Assembly (NCBI RefSeq): GCF_900106665.1
Contig: NZ_FNNA01000009.1
Coordinates: forward strand, 1 to 64,000
DNA: 64,000 nucleotides
Origin: Paracoccus sanguinis
Lineage (GTDB): Bacteria; Pseudomonadota; Alphaproteobacteria; Rhodobacterales; Rhodobacteraceae
Reading direction: 5' to 3'
The notes beneath the pieces were generated by a model. The model did no database searches. It saw only the letters and a list, made by a program, of their open reading frames with translations, and was not told the DNA's origin. Positions 41,212 through 48,441 of the stretch are shown one piece after another. How positions within the stretch are numbered: position 1 is the first letter of the stretch; each line of letters starts with the position of its first letter. Position numbers and translations under genes: made by a program.

Positions 41212-41919
41212 TCAACGGGATTTGGCAACAGCAATCAATGCCTTTGCCGGTGGCACCTCGGCGCCCCACGGCCGCGCCTTCGGCATCGCTGCCGTCACCT
41301 CGACCTCCCGCAGCATCCCGCCTTCGATTAGCCCCTCGCGAACCCAACCCAGCGCCTGGCACCAGTCGTCATAGCCGCGCCGGGCGGCCTCGATCTGTTG
41401 CGGATGGGGAGAAAAGGTGACCGGGCAGGCCAGGATGTCGACGGTCTTCCATGTGGCACGGGCGCCCGCGCCACGCACCCGGATGCGTTCGGTGCCGACG
41501 ACGATGGCCCCTGCATGCGTGCCGTGCTGGTTCTGCTTGACGATGGTCGGCACGCAGCGCGGGACGGCGCCCGGCATCCAGTCCGGTGTCAGCCCGGCGC
41601 GGGCCAGTTCGGCGACGCGGATCGCCATGCGCTTGCCGCCGAGGCTGTCGGGGATCCCGGCGACAGTGGCGGCGATGACCTCAGCGTCCTCGTGGGTGTA
41701 GCCGCCGATCTTGTGCTGACCGCCGTCGATCTTGCAGCCCAGCACGGCGCGCTGCAGCAGGACGTATTCCAACCCGAAGCCGAAGCCTTCCTCGGTGACG
41801 TCTGGGGGCAGCGGCAGTTCCAGCTGCGCCTGTTCGATCCGGAACGCCCATTCCAGCGCGGCTTGCACGCCCAGCGCGCGCTTGATCCTGGTGCCGCTGA
41901 CGCGGCCGTGGAAACTCAT
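41212..41919 (-). CDS. Uncharacterised phage protein
   Basis: The 235-residue protein is not one I can name. It begins MSFHGRVSGTRIKRALGVQ and has a conserved-looking middle (HEDAEVIAATVAGIPDSLGGKRMAI). The N-terminal part is helical and the C-terminal part mixed. It lies last in the early operon HTH-VRR-Rep-Dcm, and its start overlaps by 4 bp the stop of the second frame in the methyltransferase gene. A role in phage DNA metabolism is possible from context only. Confidence 0.6.
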   Translation of the reverse strand: MSFHGRVSGTRIKRALGVQAALEWAFRIEQAQLELPLPPDVTEEGFGFGLEYVLLQRAVLGCKIDGGQHKIGGYTHEDAEVIAATVAGIPDSLGGKRMAIRVAELARAGLTPDWMPGAVPRCVPTIVKQNQHGTHAGAIVVGTERIRVRGAGARATWKTVDILACPVTFSPHPQQIEAARRGYDDWCQALGWVREGLIEGGMLREVEVTAAMPKARPWGAEVPPAKALIAVAKSR

Positions 41920-42524
41920 GGGTTCAATCCTTCAAGGAAATCCATCTGCGCCGGGCGCTGGGCCTGGTCCGTCGGCCGCCAGATCCACGGGCCCGAGGCC
42001 ATGGGCAGCCGCGAGAGTGCGCCACGCATGTGCCGCTGCCAGAGGATGAACTCCGTTGCCGAGCAGGCGCAGAGCGCGTGCCCGATGGGCCAACCCATCA
42101 GCCATCCGACGAAGAGCGGGTTCAGCCGCCGCCGTGCCCGGCCCTTCAGGATCCGCCGCGAGACGACGCGCCCATGCGAGGCAGTCATCGAAGCCCAGAG
42201 CGGGCGCGAGATCGGGGCGTGTGGCGAGGACCGCGGCCCATCCGGCCAGATCGCCGGGGCTGGGCGGGTGAAGCCCTGCTCCGCCCGGTAGTGCAGCAGG
42301 TCCATCCGGGACTTGCCGTCGGTGCGCGTGATGCTGGCTTCCGAACTGCCCTTCCAGTTCTGTGCCGCCGGGGTCGGCCAGTGGTTCGGCAGGGCCTTCG
42401 CAATGCCCAGCGCCAGCGCTTCCGCCTTCCGGGTGAAGTCGCTGTTCCCGGCCGGGTTGTAGCGGCCGGTGCCGGGATGCAGGCTCATCGGTGTGGGCCA
42501 GGATGAAGATCCGCAGCCGTTCAT
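41916..42524 (-). CDS. Possible overlapping gene inside the C5 methyltransferase
   Basis: In another frame on the same strand, 202 codons from an ATG at 42524 encode sequence that looks conserved: WPTPAAQNWKG, TRTDGKSRMDLLHYRAEQ, RRRLNPLFVGWLMGWPIG, then CACSATEFILWQRHMRGAL. I recognise the WPTPxAxxWKG and LNPxFVxWLMGWP blocks from C-terminal halves of phage cytosine methyltransferase proteins. The frame's stop overlaps the start of the next gene by 4 bp (ATGA), whereas the methyltransferase frame ends 13 bp earlier. Either both frames are translated or one is a relic of a frameshifted domain swap. Confidence 0.5.
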   Translation of the reverse strand: MNGCGSSSWPTPMSLHPGTGRYNPAGNSDFTRKAEALALGIAKALPNHWPTPAAQNWKGSSEASITRTDGKSRMDLLHYRAEQGFTRPAPAIWPDGPRSSPHAPISRPLWASMTASHGRVVSRRILKGRARRRLNPLFVGWLMGWPIGHALCACSATEFILWQRHMRGALSRLPMASGPWIWRPTDQAQRPAQMDFLEGLNP

Positions 42525-43008
42525 GCGGCGCGCCGACCTCTGCCGCCGAGAACAGGCCCGCCGCAGGCCTGTAGCCCAATCCCCAAAGCTCTCGCAGGAC
42601 GGTTTCAAGGCCGAGGGTGACGTGCCCGGCGACGTTTTCGAGGAAGATCCATTCGGGACGGCATTCGCCGATGACCCGCGCAACGTCGGGCCAGAGGTGC
42701 CGAGGATCTTCGGCGCCACCGCGCTTTCCAGCAGCGCTGAAGGGCTGGCAGGGGTATCCGGCAAGAACGGCATCGAAGGCGCCGCGGAATGGCCGGGCAT
42801 CGAAGCTGCGCAGGTCGGTCCAGATTGGGGCCGGGACGAAATACCCCGCGCGCTGGGCGGCGATGAGGACCGCCCTTGGCCAGTCCTCCCATTCGACGAA
42901 GGCGCGGGTGTGATAGCCGGGCTCGGCGAGCATGAGGCCCAGATCAAGGCCTCCGCCGCCTGCGCAGAGGGACAATCCGTGCCGGGGACGTGACACCATG
43001 CCATTCAC
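41932..43008 (-). CDS. DNA (cytosine-5) methyltransferase
   Basis: The 358-residue protein has the C5 methyltransferase motifs in order: I (SLCAGGGGLDLGL, residues about 13-25), IV with the catalytic Cys (GYPCQPFSAAGKR, about 84-96), VI (LENVAGH), VIII (GAPHERLRIFI) and, after a variable target-recognition region of low apparent conservation, X (LRLLGNGVHPLAAAHAW). The start is a GTG overlapping the previous stop. The same DNA from about 42524 to 41916 carries a second frame with family-like sequence (see next entry). The enzyme probably modifies phage DNA against restriction. Confidence 0.88.
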   Translation of the reverse strand: MNGMVSRPRHGLSLCAGGGGLDLGLMLAEPGYHTRAFVEWEDWPRAVLIAAQRAGYFVPAPIWTDLRSFDARPFRGAFDAVLAGYPCQPFSAAGKRGGAEDPRHLWPDVARVIGECRPEWIFLENVAGHVTLGLETVLRELWGLGYRPAAGLFSAAEVGAPHERLRIFILAHTDEPASRHRPLQPGREQRLHPEGGSAGAGHCEGPAEPLADPGGTELEGQFGSQHHAHRRQVPDGPAALPGGAGLHPPSPGDLAGWAAVLATRPDLAPALGFDDCLAWARRLAADPEGPGTAAAEPALRRMADGLAHRARALRLLGNGVHPLAAAHAWRTLAAAHGLGPVDLAADGPGPAPGADGFP

Positions 43009-44018
43009 CGCACCCCGCGCTCGCGCAGGCGTTCGGCCGTGACCAGCCCCCGGGCCAGCATGGCGTCGCGCATCGTGTTGCTGATCGCGCTGACCGGCAG
43101 GTAGCGGTCAGAGTTGACCAGATCGGCGTAGAAGGCTGGCAAGTCGGTGATTGGCTTCGCAGCCGGGGCAGGGGCGGGAGCCTCCTTCGCCTTCCGGCGC
43201 TTCCGCCCGGTATCTTCGACCTTGCGCTGGGCGGCACGCTGCATCGCCCGGTCCAGCGCCTTCGGCCCATCAGGCGGTTCCGGATGTTCCTGGCGGCTGG
43301 CCTCGGCCGCAGCGATGATCTCCGCCTCGGTCAGGCAAAGTTCGTCGCGCCAGCGCTGGACGTGCAGCCGGGGCGGCCAGCCTTGCCACCAGCCGGGCAG
43401 TGCCGCGGGGTCGAGGCCGAGTGCTGCGAGCAGATCCCCGAAAACCTCATCGGAAATCGCCTCGCGCGCCTGCGCGCCCTCCTCCTCCTTTACTGGTTCT
43501 CTTAAAGGTTCCCTTACAGGGTTAGTGTCCGAAATCCGGACACGGCTTTCGGGATTTTCCGGACACGGCTCGGCCGGAAAATCGGACACGGGCCTCGCGC
43601 TATCCCCGTGTCCGAAATCCGGACACGGCAGGGCGTCGGCAGCGCCATCCAGGGGCGAACCCTCGGCCATGTCAGCGATTTCCGCGCCGCTGTCGTTGCC
43701 GTGTCCGATTTCCGGACACGGCACCACAGCCACGGGTGTGAACCCCGGCTCGAACCCCAGGATGTAGCGGGTGGGCAGCTGGCGCTTGGTCACGGGGTCG
43801 AGCCGCGGCACCCGCCGCAGCAAGCCCACCGCCTCGAGCTGGCCAAGGTGATCGTTCAGTGTGGACCGGCTGATCTCGCAGTCATGCGCCAGCCGGTCCT
43901 GCGAAGGAAAGCAGCCGTAATCCGGGTTGAACCGGTCGCACAGATGCCAGAGCACGATCTTGGTCGTCGGCTTCAGCCCGCGCTGCTTGATGGCCCAGTT
44001 GGTGGCCTCGTGGCTCAT
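43005..44018 (-). CDS. Replication-initiator-like HTH protein with iterons in its gene
   Basis: The 337-residue protein has an N-terminal winged helix (about residues 1-90: TTKIVLWHLCDRF, SQDRLAHDCEISRSTLNDHLGQLEAVGLLRR), as in phage replication initiators. The middle (about 95-165) is an unstructured region with repeated CPEIGHG/CPDFGHG units; these are the translation of palindromic DNA repeats. The C-terminal 120 residues are helical, Arg/Lys-rich, then YADLVNSDRYLPVSAISNTMRDAML. Layout and internal repeats resemble lambda O, which contains the phage origin. It overlaps both neighbours by 4 bp. It could alternatively be a transcription regulator. Confidence 0.7.
   Translation of the reverse strand: MSHEATNWAIKQRGLKPTTKIVLWHLCDRFNPDYGCFPSQDRLAHDCEISRSTLNDHLGQLEAVGLLRRVPRLDPVTKRQLPTRYILGFEPGFTPVAVVPCPEIGHGNDSGAEIADMAEGSPLDGAADALPCPDFGHGDSARPVSDFPAEPCPENPESRVRISDTNPVREPLREPVKEEEGAQAREAISDEVFGDLLAALGLDPAALPGWWQGWPPRLHVQRWRDELCLTEAEIIAAAEASRQEHPEPPDGPKALDRAMQRAAQRKVEDTGRKRRKAKEAPAPAPAAKPITDLPAFYADLVNSDRYLPVSAISNTMRDAMLARGLVTAERLRERGVR
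43525..43719. repeat. Palindromic iterons, candidate phage replication origin
   Basis: Three palindromes GTGTCCG-N5-CGGACAC lie at 43525-43543, 43608-43626 and 43701-43719, with two half-sites CGGACAC at 43560-43566 and 43583-43589. Next to them, at about 43488-43524, is a stretch richer in A and T. In the direction of the gene the iterons come first and the AT-richer part after, as in the lambda origin inside gene O. Confidence 0.65.
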
Positions 44019-44410
44019 GGCGCTGTCCTCCGCAGGGCAGGGGCGATGCGCGTGGTGAAGCCGTGATCGGCCAGTGCGCCCAGCGCATCGTCGAGGCTGC
44101 GGACCAGCGCCCAGCTGAACCCCTGCGCCAGAACGGCATCACGGAATGCCTCCTGTTCCGGCCGCAGGCGCCCCTTCGGCGCCTTCAACTCGAGGAACAG
44201 GACGCGGCCGTCCCAGATCACCATCAGATCGGCGAACCCGGCATGGACGCCCATGCCGACAAGGATCGCCTGGCGCTTGGCCCCGCGGGGCCCGGCCTCG
44301 GTGACTTCGTTGGCGCAATGATGGATGATGGCCGAGCGGGGCAGGGCGATGCGAAGCGCCTGCACGACGGCGCGCTGCAGATCGGCCTCGGGGGTGCCAA
44401 GGCGCATCAT
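44015..44410 (-). CDS. VRR-NUC domain nuclease
   Basis: The 131-residue protein is a stand-alone VRR-NUC member, a PD-(D/E)XK fold related to Holliday-junction resolvases. GFADLMVIWDGRVLFLELK carries the catalytic Asp and the E-x-K, followed by PEQEAFRDAV, which includes the usual Gln. It probably processes branched DNA during phage replication. It overlaps both neighbours by 4 bp in the early operon. Confidence 0.88.
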   Translation of the reverse strand: MMRLGTPEADLQRAVVQALRIALPRSAIIHHCANEVTEAGPRGAKRQAILVGMGVHAGFADLMVIWDGRVLFLELKAPKGRLRPEQEAFRDAVLAQGFSWALVRSLDDALGALADHGFTTRIAPALRRTAP

Positions 44411-44646
44411 CGCGCGGCCCTCCCCTGGTCTTCGCGCTGGGCGCGCCGCACCGGCCGTCGCGCATCGACGACGACCAGCAGGCGCTGGGCATCAGCTCGC
44501 TCGCCCGGGGTCTCGCCATGCTGGGCAAGCACGTTGCAGGCGAGCCGGATCAGGAGATCGCTGTGATGCGCGACGTCAGCGATGACGGCGCGGGCCTCGG
44601 CCACGCGGTCGGCGGGCCAGGTGGAACTGCGGGGCTGCATGGTCAT
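44407..44646 (-). CDS. Small uncharacterised helical protein
   Basis: The 79-residue protein, from the ATG at 44646 (or 44640), is helical and Arg/Ala-rich (PADRVAEARAVIADVAHHSDL). No family is recognised. It overlaps the HTH gene before it and the VRR-NUC gene after it by 4 bp each, so it is translated within the early operon. The longer open frame upstream is a shadow of the HTH gene. Confidence 0.6.
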   Translation of the reverse strand: MTMQPRSSTWPADRVAEARAVIADVAHHSDLLIRLACNVLAQHGETPGERADAQRLLVVVDARRPVRRAQREDQGRAAR

Positions 44647-44903
44647 GACCGCCCCCGCGTCTTGCGCACCGGATGGGCCTGTTCCTGCGCGCGGATCCAC
44701 TCCTGAATGGCTGCGCGGCGATAGAAGGTCTTTCGACCTATGCGTGTGCAGGGCGGCCCCTGGCGGCGGGCTTCCCATCGAGACAGCGTGTCTGCCGTCA
44801 GGCCCAGCGCCCGGGCCAGCTGCTCTCGGCTGATCCAGTCGGCCAGCAGGTCGGGGATGTCCTCGTCAAGATCGGTCTGAATGTCCTTCATCGGCTGCTC
44901 CAT
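44643..44903 (-). CDS. AlpA/excisionase-like HTH protein
   Basis: The 86-residue protein has a MerR-type helix-turn-helix (ISREQLARALGLTADTLSRW, then GPPCTRIGRKTFYRRAAIQEW), as in excisionases and AlpA-like regulators of prophages. It is the first gene of the early operon. A 30-bp sequence 49 bp upstream is repeated upstream of the integrase, so the two promoters may share a regulator. It may act as excisionase or early activator. Confidence 0.78.
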   Translation of the reverse strand: MEQPMKDIQTDLDEDIPDLLADWISREQLARALGLTADTLSRWEARRQGPPCTRIGRKTFYRRAAIQEWIRAQEQAHPVRKTRGRS

Positions 44904-44951
44904 TCGCGCGGCACCCCTATGGCGGGGTCGGTTCAGCGAAGCAGAGCGCGA

Positions 44952-44981
44952 GGACCGGAAGACAGGCGGAAGGTGGAATTG
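44952..44981. repeat. Regulatory repeat copy A, upstream of the early operon
   Basis: Thirty bases containing ACAGGCGGAAGGTGGAATTG recur at 47462-47491 with one difference. Both copies stand 49-70 bp upstream of a minus-strand start (HTH gene and integrase), in the same orientation relative to those genes. This suggests a shared operator or promoter. Confidence 0.55.
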
Positions 44982-45517
44982 AGGGCCGCCGCCCTATTCC
45001 ACCTCTTGTTTCATTGAGGTTTTTTGCCGTGATGGCAGATTGGATCACCGCAGGAACGCGTCTCCGCGACCAGGGTCCGTGCCGGTTCCGAGCGGCGATT
45101 CATGCGCCAGCGTTACCGCTCTCTCCGGGGAGGGCCGATTGGCCGGTGTTCAGGCGGTTTCGTCGCTGCTGAGGGGAGCGGAATTGCCGGAATGGGGCGT
45201 TCCGGTCAGGTTCCGCAGGCGCTCGACGATATCCACAGGTTCTTTCTTTGTTCGGGTGGTGCATCACAGGTTTGTGGTTGCGTGCTCGCCTTCTGGATGC
45301 ATAGATTAATGGTTGAGCAGTCCATAAGAATCGAAAAGACGAACACAGTCGGATGTCTGCGCCGGTGACGGTGCGGCTCTGGCCTGCAGGCGGTTTTCCT
45401 CGACGACGTGCTCTCCACCCCGTGTGCCCGCGCGCCTCTCGCGCGCAGGGTCATTTGCAACCCGCGTGCTGACGGCCCTGGCCGATCGATGCCGCATGTC
45501 TGAAAGGAGATTGTTTC
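44982..45517. promoter_or_regulatory. Divergent intergenic region of the early operon
   Basis: About 540 bp without a gene that I can support. It holds a T run (TTTTTT near 45022) and an AT-rich stretch near 45297-45345 that could include a promoter for the plus-strand gene at 45518. A GCGCGC palindrome lies near 45431-45460. Two overlapping open frames (45040-45368) have no ribosome binding site or family sequence. This would be the place for a lysogeny switch. Confidence 0.4.
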
Positions 45518-46117
45518 ATGCCGCTTCCGCCCGTTGCCTTCTTCTCGATCTACGAAATCGCCGTGCGCTGGGGCTGTCACCCGGCCGATGTGGCGGGCTG
45601 GGCGGCGGCGGGGCATCTGCATGTCGTGGCGGGCATTCCTCCCGTCCTCTGCGGTGACGAGACGGTGGCCGGTATGGTCCAGGTGCCGATGGCGGAACTG
45701 ATGGGGATGTTCCGGCGGATGGGCCCGAGCGAGCAGGCGCGGCTCAGGCGAGTCATGCCGCTGGGCAGCAAGACCTGGCTCAAGATCACCGATCCGGCAG
45801 AGGGTGTACTGGTCCGGTCCTCGGACTTACTGCTGGATTCCGGAACGCTGCAAGCCTTCGAGGAGGAACGCGATCTGCTGCGGCGCCCGGCTTCCACCAT
45901 AGGGGCCAGCCCGCGCTACGATTGGGACGCGATGTACGCGTGGCTGACGTGGTTCCTGTTCGAAAAGGGCGTGCCCGACACCCAGACCGCGCTGGTCACG
46001 CTGGTGCAGGACTGGTTCGTCCAGAACTCGAAGTCGGGCGAGGTGCCGGATGAAAGCACCATCCGCAAGCGGCTGTCCTCGCTCTGGCGCAGGCTGCGCG
46101 GCGAGGATGCCGCGTGA
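45518..46117 (+). CDS. Uncharacterised prophage protein, HTH-like ends
   Basis: The 199-residue protein has a good start (AAGGAGA, 8 bp). The N-terminus FFSIYEIAVRWGCHPADVAGW looks like a MerR-type helix-turn-helix. The C-terminus (WFVQNSKSGEVPDESTIRKRLSSLWRRLRG) looks like a helical DNA-contact tail. The name is not known to me. It is convergent with the integrase with only 3 bp between their stops, and it faces away from the early operon. It could be the missing repressor or a regulator of integration. Confidence 0.6.
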   Translation: MPLPPVAFFSIYEIAVRWGCHPADVAGWAAAGHLHVVAGIPPVLCGDETVAGMVQVPMAELMGMFRRMGPSEQARLRRVMPLGSKTWLKITDPAEGVLVRSSDLLLDSGTLQAFEEERDLLRRPASTIGASPRYDWDAMYAWLTWFLFEKGVPDTQTALVTLVQDWFVQNSKSGEVPDESTIRKRLSSLWRRLRGEDAA

Positions 46118-46120
46118 CGG

Positions 46121-47392
46121 TCAGGCCGATTTCGGAAGGTCGGCCCCGTCCTGTGCCGCGTCATGCACGAGGCGCGGCCGCGGGCGCAGGAGGCTGGCCA
46201 CCGTGTCGACGCCCGCCCGGAGGGGAGAATCCATCAGGTGCGCATAGCGCTGGGTGGTCTGCATCTGGCTGTGGCCCAGAAGCTTGCCGATCATTTCCAG
46301 CGATGCGCCGCCACTGACCAGAAGCGAGGCAAAGGTGTGGCGCAGGTCGTGGATGCGGACGTCGGCCAGCCCGGCGTCCTTCTGCACCTTGGCCCAGAAG
46401 CGGCGGATTTCGCGCACCGGTTGGCCCACGGTGTCGCCGGGGAAGAGCCACGGATTCCCGCGTGGCACCGCCTGCTGGCGCAGCCGCACGATGGCCGCGA
46501 CGTCCTGTGAAATCGGGACGCGATGGATCTTGCGCTGCTTCGTGGTCGAGGCGGGTTTCGACCAGATGGCATAGTCGAGGTTGAACTGTTCGAACCGCGC
46601 GGTGCGAACCTCGCCCACCCGCGCGCCGGTCAACATGCACATGCGGATGATCGCCGCGGCGCGCTGATCCTCGGCGCCATCCAGCACGGTCGCCAGTCGA
46701 GTCAGCTCTTCGGGCGACAGGAAGCGCTCGCGGGCATGTTCGATGCGACGATGGAACCCCTGCGCGGGGTTGTCCGTCCGCCATTCCCATTCCATGGCCA
46801 GCGTGAACATCTTGCGCAGCACCTCACCCATGCGGTTGGCGCGGATCGGGGTGGGCTTGTGGCCCTGCAGTTTGCGGGCCCTGTTATTGGGTTTCGCCTT
46901 GCAGGGGCGGGGGCGGCCCTCGGCCACGAAATCGAGGAACTTCGCGACGTCGGTCTTGGTGATCTCCGTCACCAGCCGGTTGCCCCAGGCCGGTTCGACC
47001 ATCTTCTTCAGCATCGAGACCTGGTCGCCCGCATTCGTCTTGGCCAGTTTCGGCAGATGCTCCGCGATGTAGCGGTCGATCATGTCCGTGATCCGCGGGG
47101 CCCCGCGCCATTCATCCCGCGCCGCCAGAGGATCCTGTCCCTCGTCGATGGCGCGGCGCAGTTCCTTGGCCCGTTCGCGCGCGGCCGTGACGCTCCACTC
47201 CGGCCAGCGCCCGATGGTCATCCGCCGCTGCCGCCCGGCGTGCCGGTAGTCGATGGTGAAGGTCCGCGCGCCCGAGGCCTGCACACGGGCGGCGAAGCCG
47301 ATCACCTCCGTGTCGAATATCTGATAGCTGACGCCGGGCTTGGGTTCCGCCTCGCGCAGGGTTTTCTCATTCAGTTTCAGTCTCTTGACCAT
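46121..47392 (-). CDS. int: Tyrosine integrase, DUF4102/P4-like
   Basis: The 423-residue protein has an N-terminal arm-binding domain (DUF4102 type: KLNEKTLREAEPKPG to about residue 90), a core-binding domain (95-205) and the catalytic domain. The active site is visible: Arg in GARVGEVR, Lys in the beta hairpin (TTKQRKIHRVP), His-x-x-Arg in HDLRHTFAS, His in LLGHSQMQTTQRYAH with the nucleophile Tyr. I start at 47392, preceded by GGAGG; a GTG 27 bp upstream is less likely. Integrases of this family use tRNA 3' ends, in agreement with the tRNA-fMet att sites. It lies 4 kb from attR, separated by cargo. Confidence 0.93.
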   Translation of the reverse strand: MVKRLKLNEKTLREAEPKPGVSYQIFDTEVIGFAARVQASGARTFTIDYRHAGRQRRMTIGRWPEWSVTAARERAKELRRAIDEGQDPLAARDEWRGAPRITDMIDRYIAEHLPKLAKTNAGDQVSMLKKMVEPAWGNRLVTEITKTDVAKFLDFVAEGRPRPCKAKPNNRARKLQGHKPTPIRANRMGEVLRKMFTLAMEWEWRTDNPAQGFHRRIEHARERFLSPEELTRLATVLDGAEDQRAAAIIRMCMLTGARVGEVRTARFEQFNLDYAIWSKPASTTKQRKIHRVPISQDVAAIVRLRQQAVPRGNPWLFPGDTVGQPVREIRRFWAKVQKDAGLADVRIHDLRHTFASLLVSGGASLEMIGKLLGHSQMQTTQRYAHLMDSPLRAGVDTVASLLRPRPRLVHDAAQDGADLPKSA

Positions 47393-47461
47393 CCATCCCG
47401 CCTCCAAGTCCTGTGACACAGGCGTAGACCCGCGCCACTATCAAGTCGGACCACGAGGCAG

Positions 47462-47491
47462 GGACCGGAATACAGGCGGAAGGTGGAATTG
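47462..47491. repeat. Regulatory repeat copy B, upstream of the integrase
   Basis: Second copy of the 30-bp element at 44952-44981, one base different, 70 bp upstream of the integrase start. It could coordinate integrase and early-operon expression. Confidence 0.55.
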
Positions 47492-47655
47492 CGCGCCGGT
47501 GGCAATTCCGGACAGGAAGAACAAGGGGTTGGGCGAACTGGCCCAGCGCGCGGGACAGGGAGCAGACGGAGGCACGCCACCATCTGTACCCATCGTTTGA
47601 TCGGGGTCCGCCCATGGGGTAATCCTGTCGGCACGCTCCCAATCGCGAAACTGCC

Positions 47656-48096
47656 ATGCCCAGCGCCAAGCCCCCGAGAAACCTGACGCCAGTGCTGTGT
47701 CAGCGCCTGCAAGCCGAGATGCTGAAGGCCTGTGAGGCTGTCGCCGCCCGTCATGGCCTGGTGGTCGAGCCGCGGAACATCACTGCCGTTGACCTGCGCT
47801 GGGGGTTTGATGCCACCTTTCGCGTGTCGATCCCCCTGCCGGACGGCTCAGCCCTCGACCTTGGGCGGTTGCGGTTCGAGGCGCTGGCTGAGGCACTTGG
47901 GCTTTCCCCCGCCGATTACGGCCGCCAGTTCAGCACAGGGCGCGAGCAGTTCCGCGTCACCGGCATCGACCCCCGCCGCCCAAAATACCCGGTGTCAGCC
48001 GAGCGAATCCCCGATGGCCAGGGCTTCAAGTTCACCGCAGAACAGGTGGCACTGCTGCTGCAGAAGAGGATGAAGGATGTTGCGCCGAAGAGGTAG
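47656..48096 (+). CDS. Uncharacterised protein divergent from the integrase
   Basis: The 146-residue protein (KPPRNLTPVLCQRLQAEMLK, then GFDATFRVSIPLPDGSALDL) has a helical start and a beta-rich middle, with FTAEQVALLLQKRMKDV at the end. No family recognised; small proteins of this form occur at integrase ends of Rhodobacteraceae islands. Base composition matches the phage genes rather than the defence cargo that follows. Confidence 0.55.
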   Translation: MPSAKPPRNLTPVLCQRLQAEMLKACEAVAARHGLVVEPRNITAVDLRWGFDATFRVSIPLPDGSALDLGRLRFEALAEALGLSPADYGRQFSTGREQFRVTGIDPRRPKYPVSAERIPDGQGFKFTAEQVALLLQKRMKDVAPKR

Positions 48097-48441
48097 GTAG
48101 GGGCGGGGCTTTCGGCCCGAAACGGCCACTCGGCGGCAAATCTTCCGGCAATGCCGCACTCTCCGAAGCCGCCGGTCAGGCGCAACGCAGCGAAGGCTGC
48201 ATCAACTTAGGAGCGATGCGCCCACCCGGTCGCGCACGTCAGCCGCCGTGGGATCGCGCTTGGCGATTTCGATCCTGCGGGAGAAGCTGGGCCATCCGCC
48301 GTCGGCGTGGCGCAACAAAACGTGTTAGGCATCCGACCGCTTCGAGGTCTGGAGGTATCTTGGGCAAACGCGAGCATCGAACCCGATTGACGTGAGCAGT
48401 TCAAACCGCGTTAGTACAACAAAGCAGCAGGAAGAGATGCG
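48097..48441. other. Intergenic region, 345 bp, with a possible gene remnant
   Basis: On the minus strand (48202-48312) an open stretch of about 35 codons reads like a C-terminal protein fragment (DGGWPSFSRRIEIAKRDP, then VRDRVGASL). It has no start and is closed by a stop just upstream. It may be the relic of a gene replaced when the ATPase-PIN-ligase cassette was acquired. Otherwise only the promoter of the next gene is expected here. Confidence 0.35.

Noticed and set aside
43525..43719. A small CRISPR array
   Set aside because: The units are palindromic, unequal in spacing (83 and 93 bp) and lie within a coding gene; no cas genes are nearby.
45040..45368. Two overlapping small plus-strand genes
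   Set aside because: No ribosome binding site, biased Arg/Gly/Ser composition and no family signal; more likely regulatory DNA.
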